From the NCBI GenBank assembly GCA_022796015.1, contig JAAWHU010000027.1, positions 1 through 38,794 of the forward strand: a stretch of DNA of 38,794 nucleotides. The letters are read 5' to 3'. Shown one piece after another: positions 32,526-38,794 of this stretch. The notes under the pieces are model-generated. The model did not search any database. It was given only the letters and a program-made list of their open reading frames with translations, and was not told where the DNA came from. Position 1 is the first letter of the stretch. Every line of letters begins with the position of its first letter. The stretch is from Hungatella sp. (GTDB lineage Bacteria; Bacillota; Clostridia; Lachnospirales; Lachnospiraceae). Position numbers and translations under genes: made by a program.

Positions 32526-33863
32526 ATGGAACACGAAAGATTTCATTATAAGAGCGTGGAAGAGATTCAGAAAAGGGCAGAGGAGCTGGGAGTTCATCTG
32601 CCTTTTGCCGATGACACCAAGGTACTTGGAGAGCCCCTTAAGGTAAGGGATATAACTTTGACAAACCGTATGGGGATTGCGCCTATGGAGGGAGCCGATG
32701 GCCTTCCCGACGGCTCTCCTTCTCCTCTCACACTCCGCCGTTATGTGAGGGATGCACAAGGAGGAAGCGCAGTCATCTGGTTCGAGGCCATATCCATTGT
32801 GGAGGAAGGGCGTTCGGGGGCTCACCAGCTGATGCTTACAAGACATAATCTGGATGCCTACAAGGCATTTACAGAGCAGATCAAGGAGGCGGGGAGAAAG
32901 GCCAATGGGTTTGCACCCTGGCTGGTGATGCAGGCCAACCACAGCGGGCGTTACTCTAATCCCCAGGGGAAGCCGGCTCCTCTCATTGCCTACCGCCATC
33001 CGGAATATGAGAAGCTTAGAAAGGCGGACGACTCCTGCATCGTCACAGATGACTATTTAAAAGCTCTGGAGGAGCGGTTCGGGGAGGCGGCCTGCCTGGC
33101 TAAGGAGGCGGGGTTTGACGCCGTGGATATTAAGTCCTGTCACGGCTATCTGCTGGCGGAGCTGTCCTCTGCCTACACAAGGCCGGGACTCTACGGCGGA
33201 AGCTATGACAACCGTATGAGGCTTTTTAAAAACGGAATCCGGGCCGCCAAGGTGTATGAGGATGCAGGCTTCATGGTGACGGCCAGAATCGGGATCTATG
33301 ACGGCTTCCCATATCCCTATGGCTTCGGAGTGAAGGAGGGAAAGGGCGCCGTGCCTGACCTTGAGGAGCCTGTAAAGCTTGTGAGGGAGCTTTATGAGGA
33401 GGAGGGAATAGCCATGGTGAACCTGACCATGGGCAATCCTTATGTGAGTACCCATGTGACCCGCCCCTTTGACGGCGGAAAATATATTCCCGGGGAACAT
33501 CCCTTATTCGGGACAGCCCGGATGATAAACGGAATCGGCCAGGTGAAAAAGGCCGTGCCCCATATGGTGATCTCGGCCTCAGGGCCTTCCTATCTCAGGC
33601 AGTACAGCGATCTCTTCGCGGCAGGCGCCATAAAGGAGGGGCTGTGCGACGCCGTGCTGTTCGGAAGGATGTCCTTTGCCAATCCGGCGTTTGCCGCACA
33701 AATCCTAAAGGACGGACGTATGGATCCCAAGAAGACCTGCGTCACCTGCGGCAAATGCGGGGATCTGATCCGGGCAGGCAAGCCTACAGGCTGCGTGGTA
33801 AGAGACCCGGATACATACCTGGGGTATTACCGGGAATTTATGGCGGAGCAGGATAAATCATAA
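32526..33863 (+). CDS. Short old-yellow-enzyme-type NADH:flavin oxidoreductase with Cys cluster
   Basis: This 445-residue FMN-dependent TIM-barrel oxidoreductase belongs to the OYE / 2,4-dienoyl-CoA reductase group. Seen are LTNRMGIAPMEGADG, the substrate histidine in VMQANHSGRYS, and HGYLLAELSSAYTRPGLYGG. Near the end, CVTCGKCGDLI followed by TGCVVRD gives C-x2-C-x2-C-x11-C, close to the 4Fe-4S motif of long enoate reductases (usually C-x2-C-x3-C). The C-terminal FAD/NADH module of those 640-plus-residue enzymes is missing, so it needs an external electron donor. The ATG at 32526 follows AGAGGAACG; the frame from 32442 is an extension. It is divergent from an AraC regulator. The substrate is unknown (enoate, enone or steroid-like). 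Confidence 0.87.
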   Translation: MEHERFHYKSVEEIQKRAEELGVHLPFADDTKVLGEPLKVRDITLTNRMGIAPMEGADGLPDGSPSPLTLRRYVRDAQGGSAVIWFEAISIVEEGRSGAHQLMLTRHNLDAYKAFTEQIKEAGRKANGFAPWLVMQANHSGRYSNPQGKPAPLIAYRHPEYEKLRKADDSCIVTDDYLKALEERFGEAACLAKEAGFDAVDIKSCHGYLLAELSSAYTRPGLYGGSYDNRMRLFKNGIRAAKVYEDAGFMVTARIGIYDGFPYPYGFGVKEGKGAVPDLEEPVKLVRELYEEEGIAMVNLTMGNPYVSTHVTRPFDGGKYIPGEHPLFGTARMINGIGQVKKAVPHMVISASGPSYLRQYSDLFAAGAIKEGLCDAVLFGRMSFANPAFAAQILKDGRMDPKKTCVTCGKCGDLIRAGKPTGCVVRDPDTYLGYYREFMAEQDKS

Positions 33864-33941
33864 ATTTTGAGTTTCAAAGCTATTCAAACTCCATATTTTG
33901 TGGTAAGATGGAAAAAATACTGCAATATGGAGGAACAGTCA

Positions 33942-34829
33942 ATGAAGCCAATCGGAGTCGTGACAGACAGCCACAGCGGAATCTCCCAACAGGAGGCGAA
34001 AAGGCTGGGAATTATGGTGCTTCCCATGCCGTTTTATATAGATGGCCAGTGCTGCTATGAGGACATTACCCTGTCAAGGGAAGAGTTTTTTGAGAAATTG
34101 GATTCGGGAGCAGATATCTCCACATCCCAGCCCTCACCTGGGGAGGTGCTGGGGCTGTGGGATAAGGCTCTTAAGGAATTTGAGAAGATTATCTACATGC
34201 CCATCAGCAGCGGTCTCAGCGGTTCCTGCGCCACGGCGGCGGCTTTGGCTCAAGAGGAGCCTTATGAGGGGCGGGTGATTGTGGTGGACAACGGGCGGGT
34301 GTCAGCCCTGCTCCATCGGTCGGTGCTGGACTGCCTGGAACTGATTGAGGAGGGATATTCACCGGAGGAGATCAAGGTGATGTTGGAGAAGGCCAGGGAT
34401 AAGATGGTGATCTACGTGGGAGTGGACACGCTGGAGCATCTGAAAAAAGGCGGGCGGATTACGCCGGCGGCAGCCCTTCTGGGAACTGTACTGAATATTA
34501 AGCCGGTTCTTAAGTTTGACGTGGGTCTTTTGGATTCCTTTAAAAAATGCCGGGGCTTTGCCAAGGTGAAAAAGACTATGATCGAGGCCATGGAGCATGA
34601 TATGGAGACAAGGTTCAAGGAGGCGAGGGAGCGGGGAGAATTGTACCTTCTGGCAGCCACCAGTGCTTCTGAGGAAGAAACAAAAGAGTGGGTGAATGAG
34701 ATCCGGCAGGCATTTCCGGGGATGGAAGTGATGTGCGATAACCTGTCTTTGGGCGTGTCCTGCCATATCGGCCATGGAGGGCTGGGAATCGGGTGTTCCT
34801 GCCGGCCTGAGAGGCTTAAGACGACATGA
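33942..34829 (+). CDS. DegV-family fatty-acid-binding protein
   Basis: This 295-residue cytoplasmic protein binds a single fatty acid, and members (FakB) hand it to the kinase FakA. The start reads IGVVTDSHSGISQQEA, then ISTSQPSPGEVL and IYMPISSGLSGSCATA, and the C-terminal domain has TLEHLKKGGRITPAAALLG and NIKPVLKF. The ATG at 33942 has GGAGGA 7-8 bases ahead; the earlier in-frame starts at 33927 and 33867 lack one. A terminator follows. It may be transcribed separately from the OYE gene, with 78 bases between. Confidence 0.93.
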   Translation: MKPIGVVTDSHSGISQQEAKRLGIMVLPMPFYIDGQCCYEDITLSREEFFEKLDSGADISTSQPSPGEVLGLWDKALKEFEKIIYMPISSGLSGSCATAAALAQEEPYEGRVIVVDNGRVSALLHRSVLDCLELIEEGYSPEEIKVMLEKARDKMVIYVGVDTLEHLKKGGRITPAAALLGTVLNIKPVLKFDVGLLDSFKKCRGFAKVKKTMIEAMEHDMETRFKEARERGELYLLAATSASEEETKEWVNEIRQAFPGMEVMCDNLSLGVSCHIGHGGLGIGCSCRPERLKTT

Positions 34830-34881
34830 GTGTGAGAGGATGATTGACAGGCAGTTCCTTCCTTTAAGGGAACAAGGCTGT

Positions 34882-34919
34882 AAAGGGATCATGCAGAGAT
34901 GCATGGTCCTTTTCTTTGT
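34882..34919 (+). terminator. Terminator after the DegV gene
   Basis: AAAGGGATCATGCA at 34882-34895 pairs with TGCATGGTCCTTT (bulged) around a GAGA loop, followed by TTTTCTTTGTT. Confidence 0.8.
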
Positions 34920-34990
34920 TATTTTATAGGAAAGGGGCCGCTGTCTGGGGATAAGAGCGTACAAGAAGGGGAAACATAAGAAAAAAACAG

Positions 34991-35019
34991 TTGCAATATA
35001 CCCCATAGGGGTATATAAT
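34991..35019 (+). promoter_or_regulatory. csoR-copA promoter with CsoR operator in the spacer
   Basis: TTGCAA at 34991-34996 and TATAAT at 35014-35019 are spaced by 17 bases. The perfect palindrome TATACCCC-ATA-GGGGTATA at 34997-35015 fills the spacer and touches the -10. This matches the GC-run-flanked-by-TAT dyad of known CsoR boxes, so apo-CsoR would block the polymerase and Cu(I) would release it. Confidence 0.85.
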
Positions 35020-35032
35020 AGGAATGGAAAGC

Positions 35033-35245
35033 AGGTAATTGCGAAAGTCAAGGTCAGGAAAATATTCTGATCATATCTTGCATCCAAAGCCTGCTGCACC
35101 AGGCATTCCAATGAGCCCAGGAAAACAGAACCCAGTCGGAGATCATCCCTCCTGTGTTCTATGGTCTCATTTCCATGGTGCAGATGTCTTTTCCTGCAAG
35201 ATATGATCAGAACATTCCGCCGAGCTTTGAGTTTCGCAATTACCT
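35033..35245. repeat. Long palindromic repeat in the csoR leader (copy B)
   Basis: The outer arms run AGGTAATTGCGAAA ... TTTCGCAATTACCT and continue as matching arms for about 50 bases on each side (both contain TTCTGATCATATCTTGCA when read inward). The inner part (CTGCACC.. and ..GGTGCAG) is also complementary. The whole 213-bp element can fold into one hairpin. It begins 14 bases after the -10 box and ends 33 bases before csoR, so it is transcribed in the leader. Together with the terminator and promoter it accounts for the 34830-35278 gap. Confidence 0.88.
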
Positions 35246-35278
35246 AAGAGATGGAGAGCAGTGAAAGGAGGAAGAACT

Positions 35279-35596
35279 GTGGAGGAGAGAAACGGGGAGG
35301 AGTGCAGGGAGTGCTGTCATAAGACGAAGGAGCGTCCCCAGAAAGAATACAAGGATCTGATCCATCGTCTGAACCGGATTGAGGGCCAGATACGGGGGAT
35401 ACGGGGGATGGTGGAAAAGGATGCCTATTGTCCTGAGATCCTGGTGCAGGTGGCGGCGGCTAATGCTGCTCTCAACAGCTTTAATAAAGTGCTCCTTGCC
35501 GCTCACATAAGAACCTGTGTAGCAAGGGATATTAGGGAAGGAAAAGAGGAGACCATCGACGAATTGGTGGTGACTCTCCAAAAACTGATGAAGTAG
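35279..35596 (+). CDS. csoR: Copper-sensing repressor CsoR
   Basis: This 105-residue all-helical repressor has the Cu(I) site C51, H76, C80, with the spacing (25 and 4 residues) of characterised CsoR proteins (C36-H61-C65 in M. tuberculosis). The core reads [21 protein letters not shown] choose the GTG at 35279 because AGGAGG lies 6 bases ahead; a GTG at 35261 sits before that ribosome site. The N-terminal C9-R-E-C12-C13-H cluster is extra and could modulate metal binding. It stops 10 bases before copA and represses both genes through the operator at 34997. Confidence 0.94.
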   Translation: MEERNGEECRECCHKTKERPQKEYKDLIHRLNRIEGQIRGIRGMVEKDAYCPEILVQVAAANAALNSFNKVLLAAHIRTCVARDIREGKEETIDELVVTLQKLMK

Positions 35597-35606
35597 GAGG
35601 AAAGAG

Positions 35607-38123
35607 ATGGAACAATATACCGTAACCGGCATGACCTGTGCCGCCTGCAGTGCCCGTGTGGAGAAGGCAGTATCAAAGCTTCCAGGAGTTACCTCCTGTT
35701 CCGTAAGCCTATTGACCAATTCCATGGGAGTGGAGGGAGAGGTGAAGGCCGAAGATATTATAACCGCAGTGGAGGAAGCCGGGTATGGGGCTTCTTTAAA
35801 GGGAGGGGAGGCAGAAGCCAAAAGGACGGGGGCATCTGCCGGCGAAGAGATGCTTAAGGACAGGGAGACTCCCGTTCTGAAGCAAAGGCTGTACTCCTCT
35901 TTAGGATTTTTGATTGTCCTTATGTACATTTCCATGGGGCACATGATGTGGAACTGGCCGGTGCCGGGATTTTTGAAGGGAAACCATGTGGCCATGGGAC
36001 TTTTGCAGCTTCTTCTCACCGTCATGATTATGGTAATTAATCAGAAGTTTTTCATAAGCGGTTTTAAGAGCCTCTGGCATAAGGCGCCCAACATGGATAC
36101 CCTGGTGGCCTTGGGATCAGGCGCATCCTTTGTATACAGTACTTATGCGTTATTTGCCATGACCGATGCCCAGATGAAGGGGAACATGGAAGGGGTTATG
36201 GCCTACATGCATGAGTTCTATTTTGAATCGGCGGCCATGATCCTGACCCTGATCACTGTGGGAAAGATGCTGGAGGCAAAGTCTAAGGGGAGGACTACAG
36301 ATGCCTTAAAAAGCCTGATGAAGCTGGCTCCTAAGACCGCCACAGTCCTTCAGGACGGCGTGGAGCAGGAAGTGTCTGTGGATATGGTGAAAAAGGGAGA
36401 TATCTTCGTGGTGCGTCCGGGCGAGAATATTCCTGTAGACGGAGTGGTCCTTGAGGGCAGCAGCGCAGTCAACGAGGCGGCGCTTACAGGGGAAAGCATT
36501 CCTGTTGACAAGGCGGCAGGGGACAAAGTGTCTGCAGCTACCGTGAACCAGTCAGGATTTATCCGCTGTGAGGCAACCCGGGTGGGAGAGGACACCACCT
36601 TATCTCAGATTATCCAGATGGTAAGCGATGCCGCGGCCACCAAAGCGCCGATTGCCAAGGTGGCGGATAGGGTGTCAGGAGTCTTTGTTCCGGCAGTGAT
36701 CGCCATTGCCGCCATCACCATTGTAGTCTGGCTTTTGGCAGGAGAGAGCATTGGCTTTGCCTTGGCAAGAGGGATTTCCGTGCTGGTTATCAGCTGTCCC
36801 TGTGCACTGGGGCTGGCCACGCCGGTGGCCATTATGGTAGGCAATGGCATGGGGGCTAAGAACGGGATCCTGTTTAAGACGGCAGTTTCTTTAGAAGAAG
36901 CCGGCAAGATGCAGATTGTGGCTCTTGACAAGACAGGAACCATTACAAGCGGGGAGCCTAAGGTGACAGATATGATCCCGGCAGAGGGGATTTCGGAAGA
37001 AGAGCTTATGAGGAATGCTTATGCCCTGGAGAGGAAAAGTGAACATCCCTTGGCTAGAGCCATCCTGCGGAAAGGTGAGGACATGGGGCTGGAGCCTTTG
37101 GAGGTCTCCGACTTTCAGGCATTGCCGGGCAACGGCTTAACGGCGCTGCTTCATGGGACGGCCCTTGCCGGCGGTAATGATAAGTTTATAAGCAGCCGGG
37201 CTTCTATCCCTGCAAGGATCAGGGAGGAGTCTGAAAGGTTGGCTGAGGAGGGCAAGACTCCCCTGTTTTTCAGCCGGGAGGGACAGCTTATGGGAATTAT
37301 TGCCGTGGCTGACGTGATCAAGGAGGACAGTCCCCGGGCCGTGAAAGAGCTGCAGAATATGGGGATCCACGTGGTTATGCTTACAGGGGACAACGAACGG
37401 ACTGCCAGAGCCATAGGAGCTCAGGCAGGGGTGGATGAGGTCATCGCCGGCGTGCTTCCCGAGGGTAAGGAGAGTGTGATACGATCCTTAAAAGAAAAAG
37501 GCAAGGTTGCCATGGTTGGCGATGGAATTAATGATGCCCCGGCCCTAACCAGGGCCGATATCGGCATTGCCATCGGTGCGGGAACGGATATTGCCATTGA
37601 TGCGGCAGACGTGGTGCTCATGAAGAGTGTTCTCAGCGATGTGCCGGCCGCCATCCGTTTAAGCAGGGCCACCTTAAGAAACATCCATGAGAACTTGTTT
37701 TGGGCATTTTTCTACAATGTGGTGGGGATTCCTCTGGCCGCGGGACTATGGTATCCTATTTTCGGCTGGAAGTTGAATCCCATGTTCGGGGCAGCGGCCA
37801 TGAGCCTTTCAAGCTTCTGTGTGGTGACCAATGCCTTAAGGCTGAATCTCTCCCGCATTCATGATGCAGGTAAAGATAAAAAAATAAAAACAAAGAAAAC
37901 GGAGGAAATAACTATGACAAAGACATTGAAGATCGAAGGGATGATGTGCGGACACTGCGAGGCCAGGGTAAAGAAATGTCTGGAGGCTTTGCCGGAGGTA
38001 ACAGAGGCCGCGGTGAGCCATGAGACGGGAACTGCCGTAGTGACTTTAGAGAAAGCAGTAGACGACGATGTGCTGAAGAAGGCTGTGGAGGATCAGGATT
38101 ATAAGGTGCTGGCTGTAGAGTAA
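35607..38123 (+). CDS. copA: Copper-exporting P1B-type ATPase with N- and C-terminal metal-binding domains
   Basis: This 838-residue ATPase pumps Cu(I) out of the cell. The N-terminal HMA domain has [14 protein letters not shown] (C11, C14). The membrane part has the transport motif CPC in [13 protein letters not shown], and the cytoplasmic domains have TGES, DKTGT, SEHPLA and [11 protein letters not shown]. After the last helices a lysine-rich linker ([12 protein letters not shown]) leads to a second HMA domain from residue 770 ([13 protein letters not shown]). A C-terminal HMA is unusual, as CopZ is normally a separate gene. A ribosome site and ATG at that junction suggest free CopZ can also be made. 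AGGAGGAAAG precedes the main ATG. Confidence 0.96.
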   Translation: MEQYTVTGMTCAACSARVEKAVSKLPGVTSCSVSLLTNSMGVEGEVKAEDIITAVEEAGYGASLKGGEAEAKRTGASAGEEMLKDRETPVLKQRLYSSLGFLIVLMYISMGHMMWNWPVPGFLKGNHVAMGLLQLLLTVMIMVINQKFFISGFKSLWHKAPNMDTLVALGSGASFVYSTYALFAMTDAQMKGNMEGVMAYMHEFYFESAAMILTLITVGKMLEAKSKGRTTDALKSLMKLAPKTATVLQDGVEQEVSVDMVKKGDIFVVRPGENIPVDGVVLEGSSAVNEAALTGESIPVDKAAGDKVSAATVNQSGFIRCEATRVGEDTTLSQIIQMVSDAAATKAPIAKVADRVSGVFVPAVIAIAAITIVVWLLAGESIGFALARGISVLVISCPCALGLATPVAIMVGNGMGAKNGILFKTAVSLEEAGKMQIVALDKTGTITSGEPKVTDMIPAEGISEEELMRNAYALERKSEHPLARAILRKGEDMGLEPLEVSDFQALPGNGLTALLHGTALAGGNDKFISSRASIPARIREESERLAEEGKTPLFFSREGQLMGIIAVADVIKEDSPRAVKELQNMGIHVVMLTGDNERTARAIGAQAGVDEVIAGVLPEGKESVIRSLKEKGKVAMVGDGINDAPALTRADIGIAIGAGTDIAIDAADVVLMKSVLSDVPAAIRLSRATLRNIHENLFWAFFYNVVGIPLAAGLWYPIFGWKLNPMFGAAAMSLSSFCVVTNALRLNLSRIHDAGKDKKIKTKKTEEITMTKTLKIEGMMCGHCEARVKKCLEALPEVTEAAVSHETGTAVVTLEKAVDDDVLKKAVEDQDYKVLAVE
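37914..38123 (+). CDS. CopZ-like copper chaperone, possible internal in-frame translation start within copA
   Basis: The last 69 codons of copA encode [20 protein letters not shown] and the rest of a single HMA domain, the exact size of free CopZ chaperones. GGAGGA at 37901-37906 lies 7 bases before the in-frame ATG at 37914, a textbook ribosome site inside the coding sequence and at the domain boundary. Hence a separate CopZ could be translated from the same mRNA while the upstream frame makes the fusion. A run of seven A at 37878-37884 lies just before, and a +1 shift there meets TAA at 37885. These signals are seen; their use is inferred. Confidence 0.6.
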   Translation: MTKTLKIEGMMCGHCEARVKKCLEALPEVTEAAVSHETGTAVVTLEKAVDDDVLKKAVEDQDYKVLAVE

Positions 38124-38151
38124 CTGCGCTGTCATTTTGAGGCCGGAAGGG

Positions 38152-38231
38152 GCCGTATGGAAGGTACAGGAATATTTTAATGGGGAACGCCCGCCTTGGT
38201 GTGAACAGTAATCCTGTACCTTCCGGACGGC
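38152..38231. repeat. Long inverted repeat downstream of copA
   Basis: GCCGTATGGAAGGTACAGGA at 38152-38171 pairs with TCCTGTACCTTCCGGACGGC at 38212-38231 with one 2-base mismatch, around a 40-base loop. It may act as the copA terminator, but no T run follows. Confidence 0.75.
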
Positions 38232-38251
38232 ATTCCCAAGCCATTTGACTG

Positions 38252-38280
38252 TTTACAAGGTTTTTCTCTTATGATAAAAT
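38252..38280 (+). promoter_or_regulatory. Promoter-like site with no clear gene behind it
   Basis: TTTACA at 38252-38257 and TAAAAT at 38275-38280 are spaced by 17 bases. It faces repeat copy C and no recognisable gene starts before 38700. Confidence 0.45.
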
Positions 38281-38441
38281 GAATTTGTCAGTCCCATACG
38301 TTTGTGGCTGAATCATAGGACTCTCACCGGATGATGCAGAGACATAGAGGAATCTGTCATCATAGTTATGAAATTGATCAAATATTTAGGGGGAAGTTTT
38401 CCCGCGCCATTCGGCAAAGTATCTGAACATCAGCCTGAGAT

Positions 38442-38623
38442 CAGGCAGCAATTCACGAAATCAGTAATCCAAGAACATAGCTATATGTATTCTGGCCATA
38501 GATTACATCCAAAGCCTGCTGCACCGGACATTCCAATGAACTCAGTTTTTTATGGTGCAAATGTCTGTTCCTGTAATCTTATAGTCAGAATATTCAGCCA
38601 AGTTTTGAGTTTTGCAATTACCT
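38442..38623. repeat. Palindromic repeat of the csoR-leader family (copy C)
   Basis: The core CATCCAAAGCCTGCTGCACC is identical to the one in the element at 35033-35245, and CATTCCAATGA and the right arm ending TTTTGCAATTACCT also match it. The left arm (CAGGCAGCAATTCACGAAA) is more diverged. The stretch 38124-38700 otherwise holds only the inverted repeat and promoter-like sites; an 85-codon frame at 38368-38625 runs through this repeat and is not counted as a gene. Confidence 0.82.
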
Positions 38624-38661
38624 AAATGGATAAAATAAAAGAAAGGAACAGCAGAAATACA

Positions 38662-38690
38662 TTGTCCGGTAAGAGAAAAAACGATATAAT
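38662..38690 (+). promoter_or_regulatory. Promoter for the gene entering the right edge
   Basis: TTGTCC at 38662-38667 and a perfect TATAAT at 38685-38690 are spaced by 17 bases. Confidence 0.65.
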
Positions 38691-38706
38691 ATAGGCAGTT
38701 TCTGAT

Positions 38707-38794
38707 ATGTCTCCTGCAAAGGGGCTTTGTGAAAAGAGCTTGGAGATCCTAAAGAGGGAGCAGGGGAAACTGGAGGAGAGGGAAGTACTGTCCA
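38707..38794 (+). CDS. Possible start of a truncated gene at the right edge
   Basis: A frame from the ATG at 38707 reads SLEILKREQGKLEEREVLS and is open to the window end. No ribosome site precedes this ATG, which lies only 16 bases after the -10 box, so the true start may be later. An LEERE.LS stretch occurs near the N-terminus of dNTP triphosphohydrolase-like proteins, but 29 residues are too few to name it. Confidence 0.25.
   Translation, partial: MSPAKGLCEKSLEILKREQGKLEEREVLS

Noticed and set aside
33861..33876. Fourth copy of the palindromic repeat after the OYE gene
   Set aside because: TAAATTTTGAGTTTC matches the right arm of copy A for 15 bases, but there is no partner arm and the match ends there; chance or a tiny relic.
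35033..35245. Insertion sequence with transposase in the copper leader
   Set aside because: The element is only 213 bp, has no coding capacity, and no clear target-site duplication is visible.
38368..38625. 85-residue ORF downstream of copA
   Set aside because: More than half of it runs through palindromic repeat copy C, there is no convincing ribosome site, and no family is recognised.

Overview
The window looks like chromosomal DNA from an anaerobic, low-to-mid GC Firmicute of the Lachnospiraceae / Clostridium cluster XIVa type. The grounds are strong AGGAGG-type ribosome sites, rubrerythrin, an scpA-scpB pair, CHR half-transporters, many LysR regulators beside acid-catabolic genes, and a clostridial csoR-copA unit. 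The genus is an inference. I saw no rRNA, tRNA, CRISPR array or intact insertion sequence.

Region 1 (1-6738) is the 3' end of a surface-polysaccharide locus. It holds the end of a GT10-like glycosyltransferase, gmd, a GDP-fucose-synthase/ColC-type epimerase-reductase, a ColD-type PLP dehydratase, manC and manB. Together these encode a plausible complete route from mannose-6-phosphate to GDP-L-colitose, a 3,6-dideoxyhexose best known from Gram-negative O-antigens.

Region 2 (6739-7644) holds a 53-residue orphan protein behind a near-consensus promoter, a long hairpin, a LysR remnant and a small XRE protein.

Region 3 (7647-19658) is an acid-catabolism neighbourhood. It contains three LysR regulators, a split UxaA-type dehydratase, a cytoplasmic esterase with a duplicated alpha/beta-hydrolase fold, malic enzyme, an enolase-superfamily dehydratase, a TtuC/DmlA-type dehydrogenase-decarboxylase, a two-subunit CHR transporter and a class I amidotransferase-like hydrolase. 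The likely theme is uptake and breakdown of hydroxy-di-acids or sugar acids to pyruvate; the substrate is not determined.

Region 4 (19709-24118) holds a MATE exporter, a LysR divergent from a cation:proton antiporter, and a cytoplasmic Cu/Zn-SOD-like protein. Region 5 (24119-27056) is trpS with a long repeat-rich leader, translationally coupled to a D,D-carboxypeptidase with wall-binding repeats.

Region 6 (27069-31456) holds an XRE regulator, a DUF6062-like cysteine-rich protein, rubrerythrin with a possible SD-masking leader, a metallophosphoesterase and scpA-scpB. Region 7 (31526-34829) holds an AraC regulator divergent from a short OYE-type flavoenzyme, then a DegV protein.

Region 8 (34830-38794) is the copper module. 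A CsoR-type operator fills the spacer of the promoter, a long palindromic repeat lies in the leader, and csoR and copA follow. The 3' end of copA encodes a second metal-binding domain with its own ribosome site and ATG, so it may also be made as free CopZ. The palindromic repeat has relatives at 16567-16629 and 38442-38623, forming a dispersed family.
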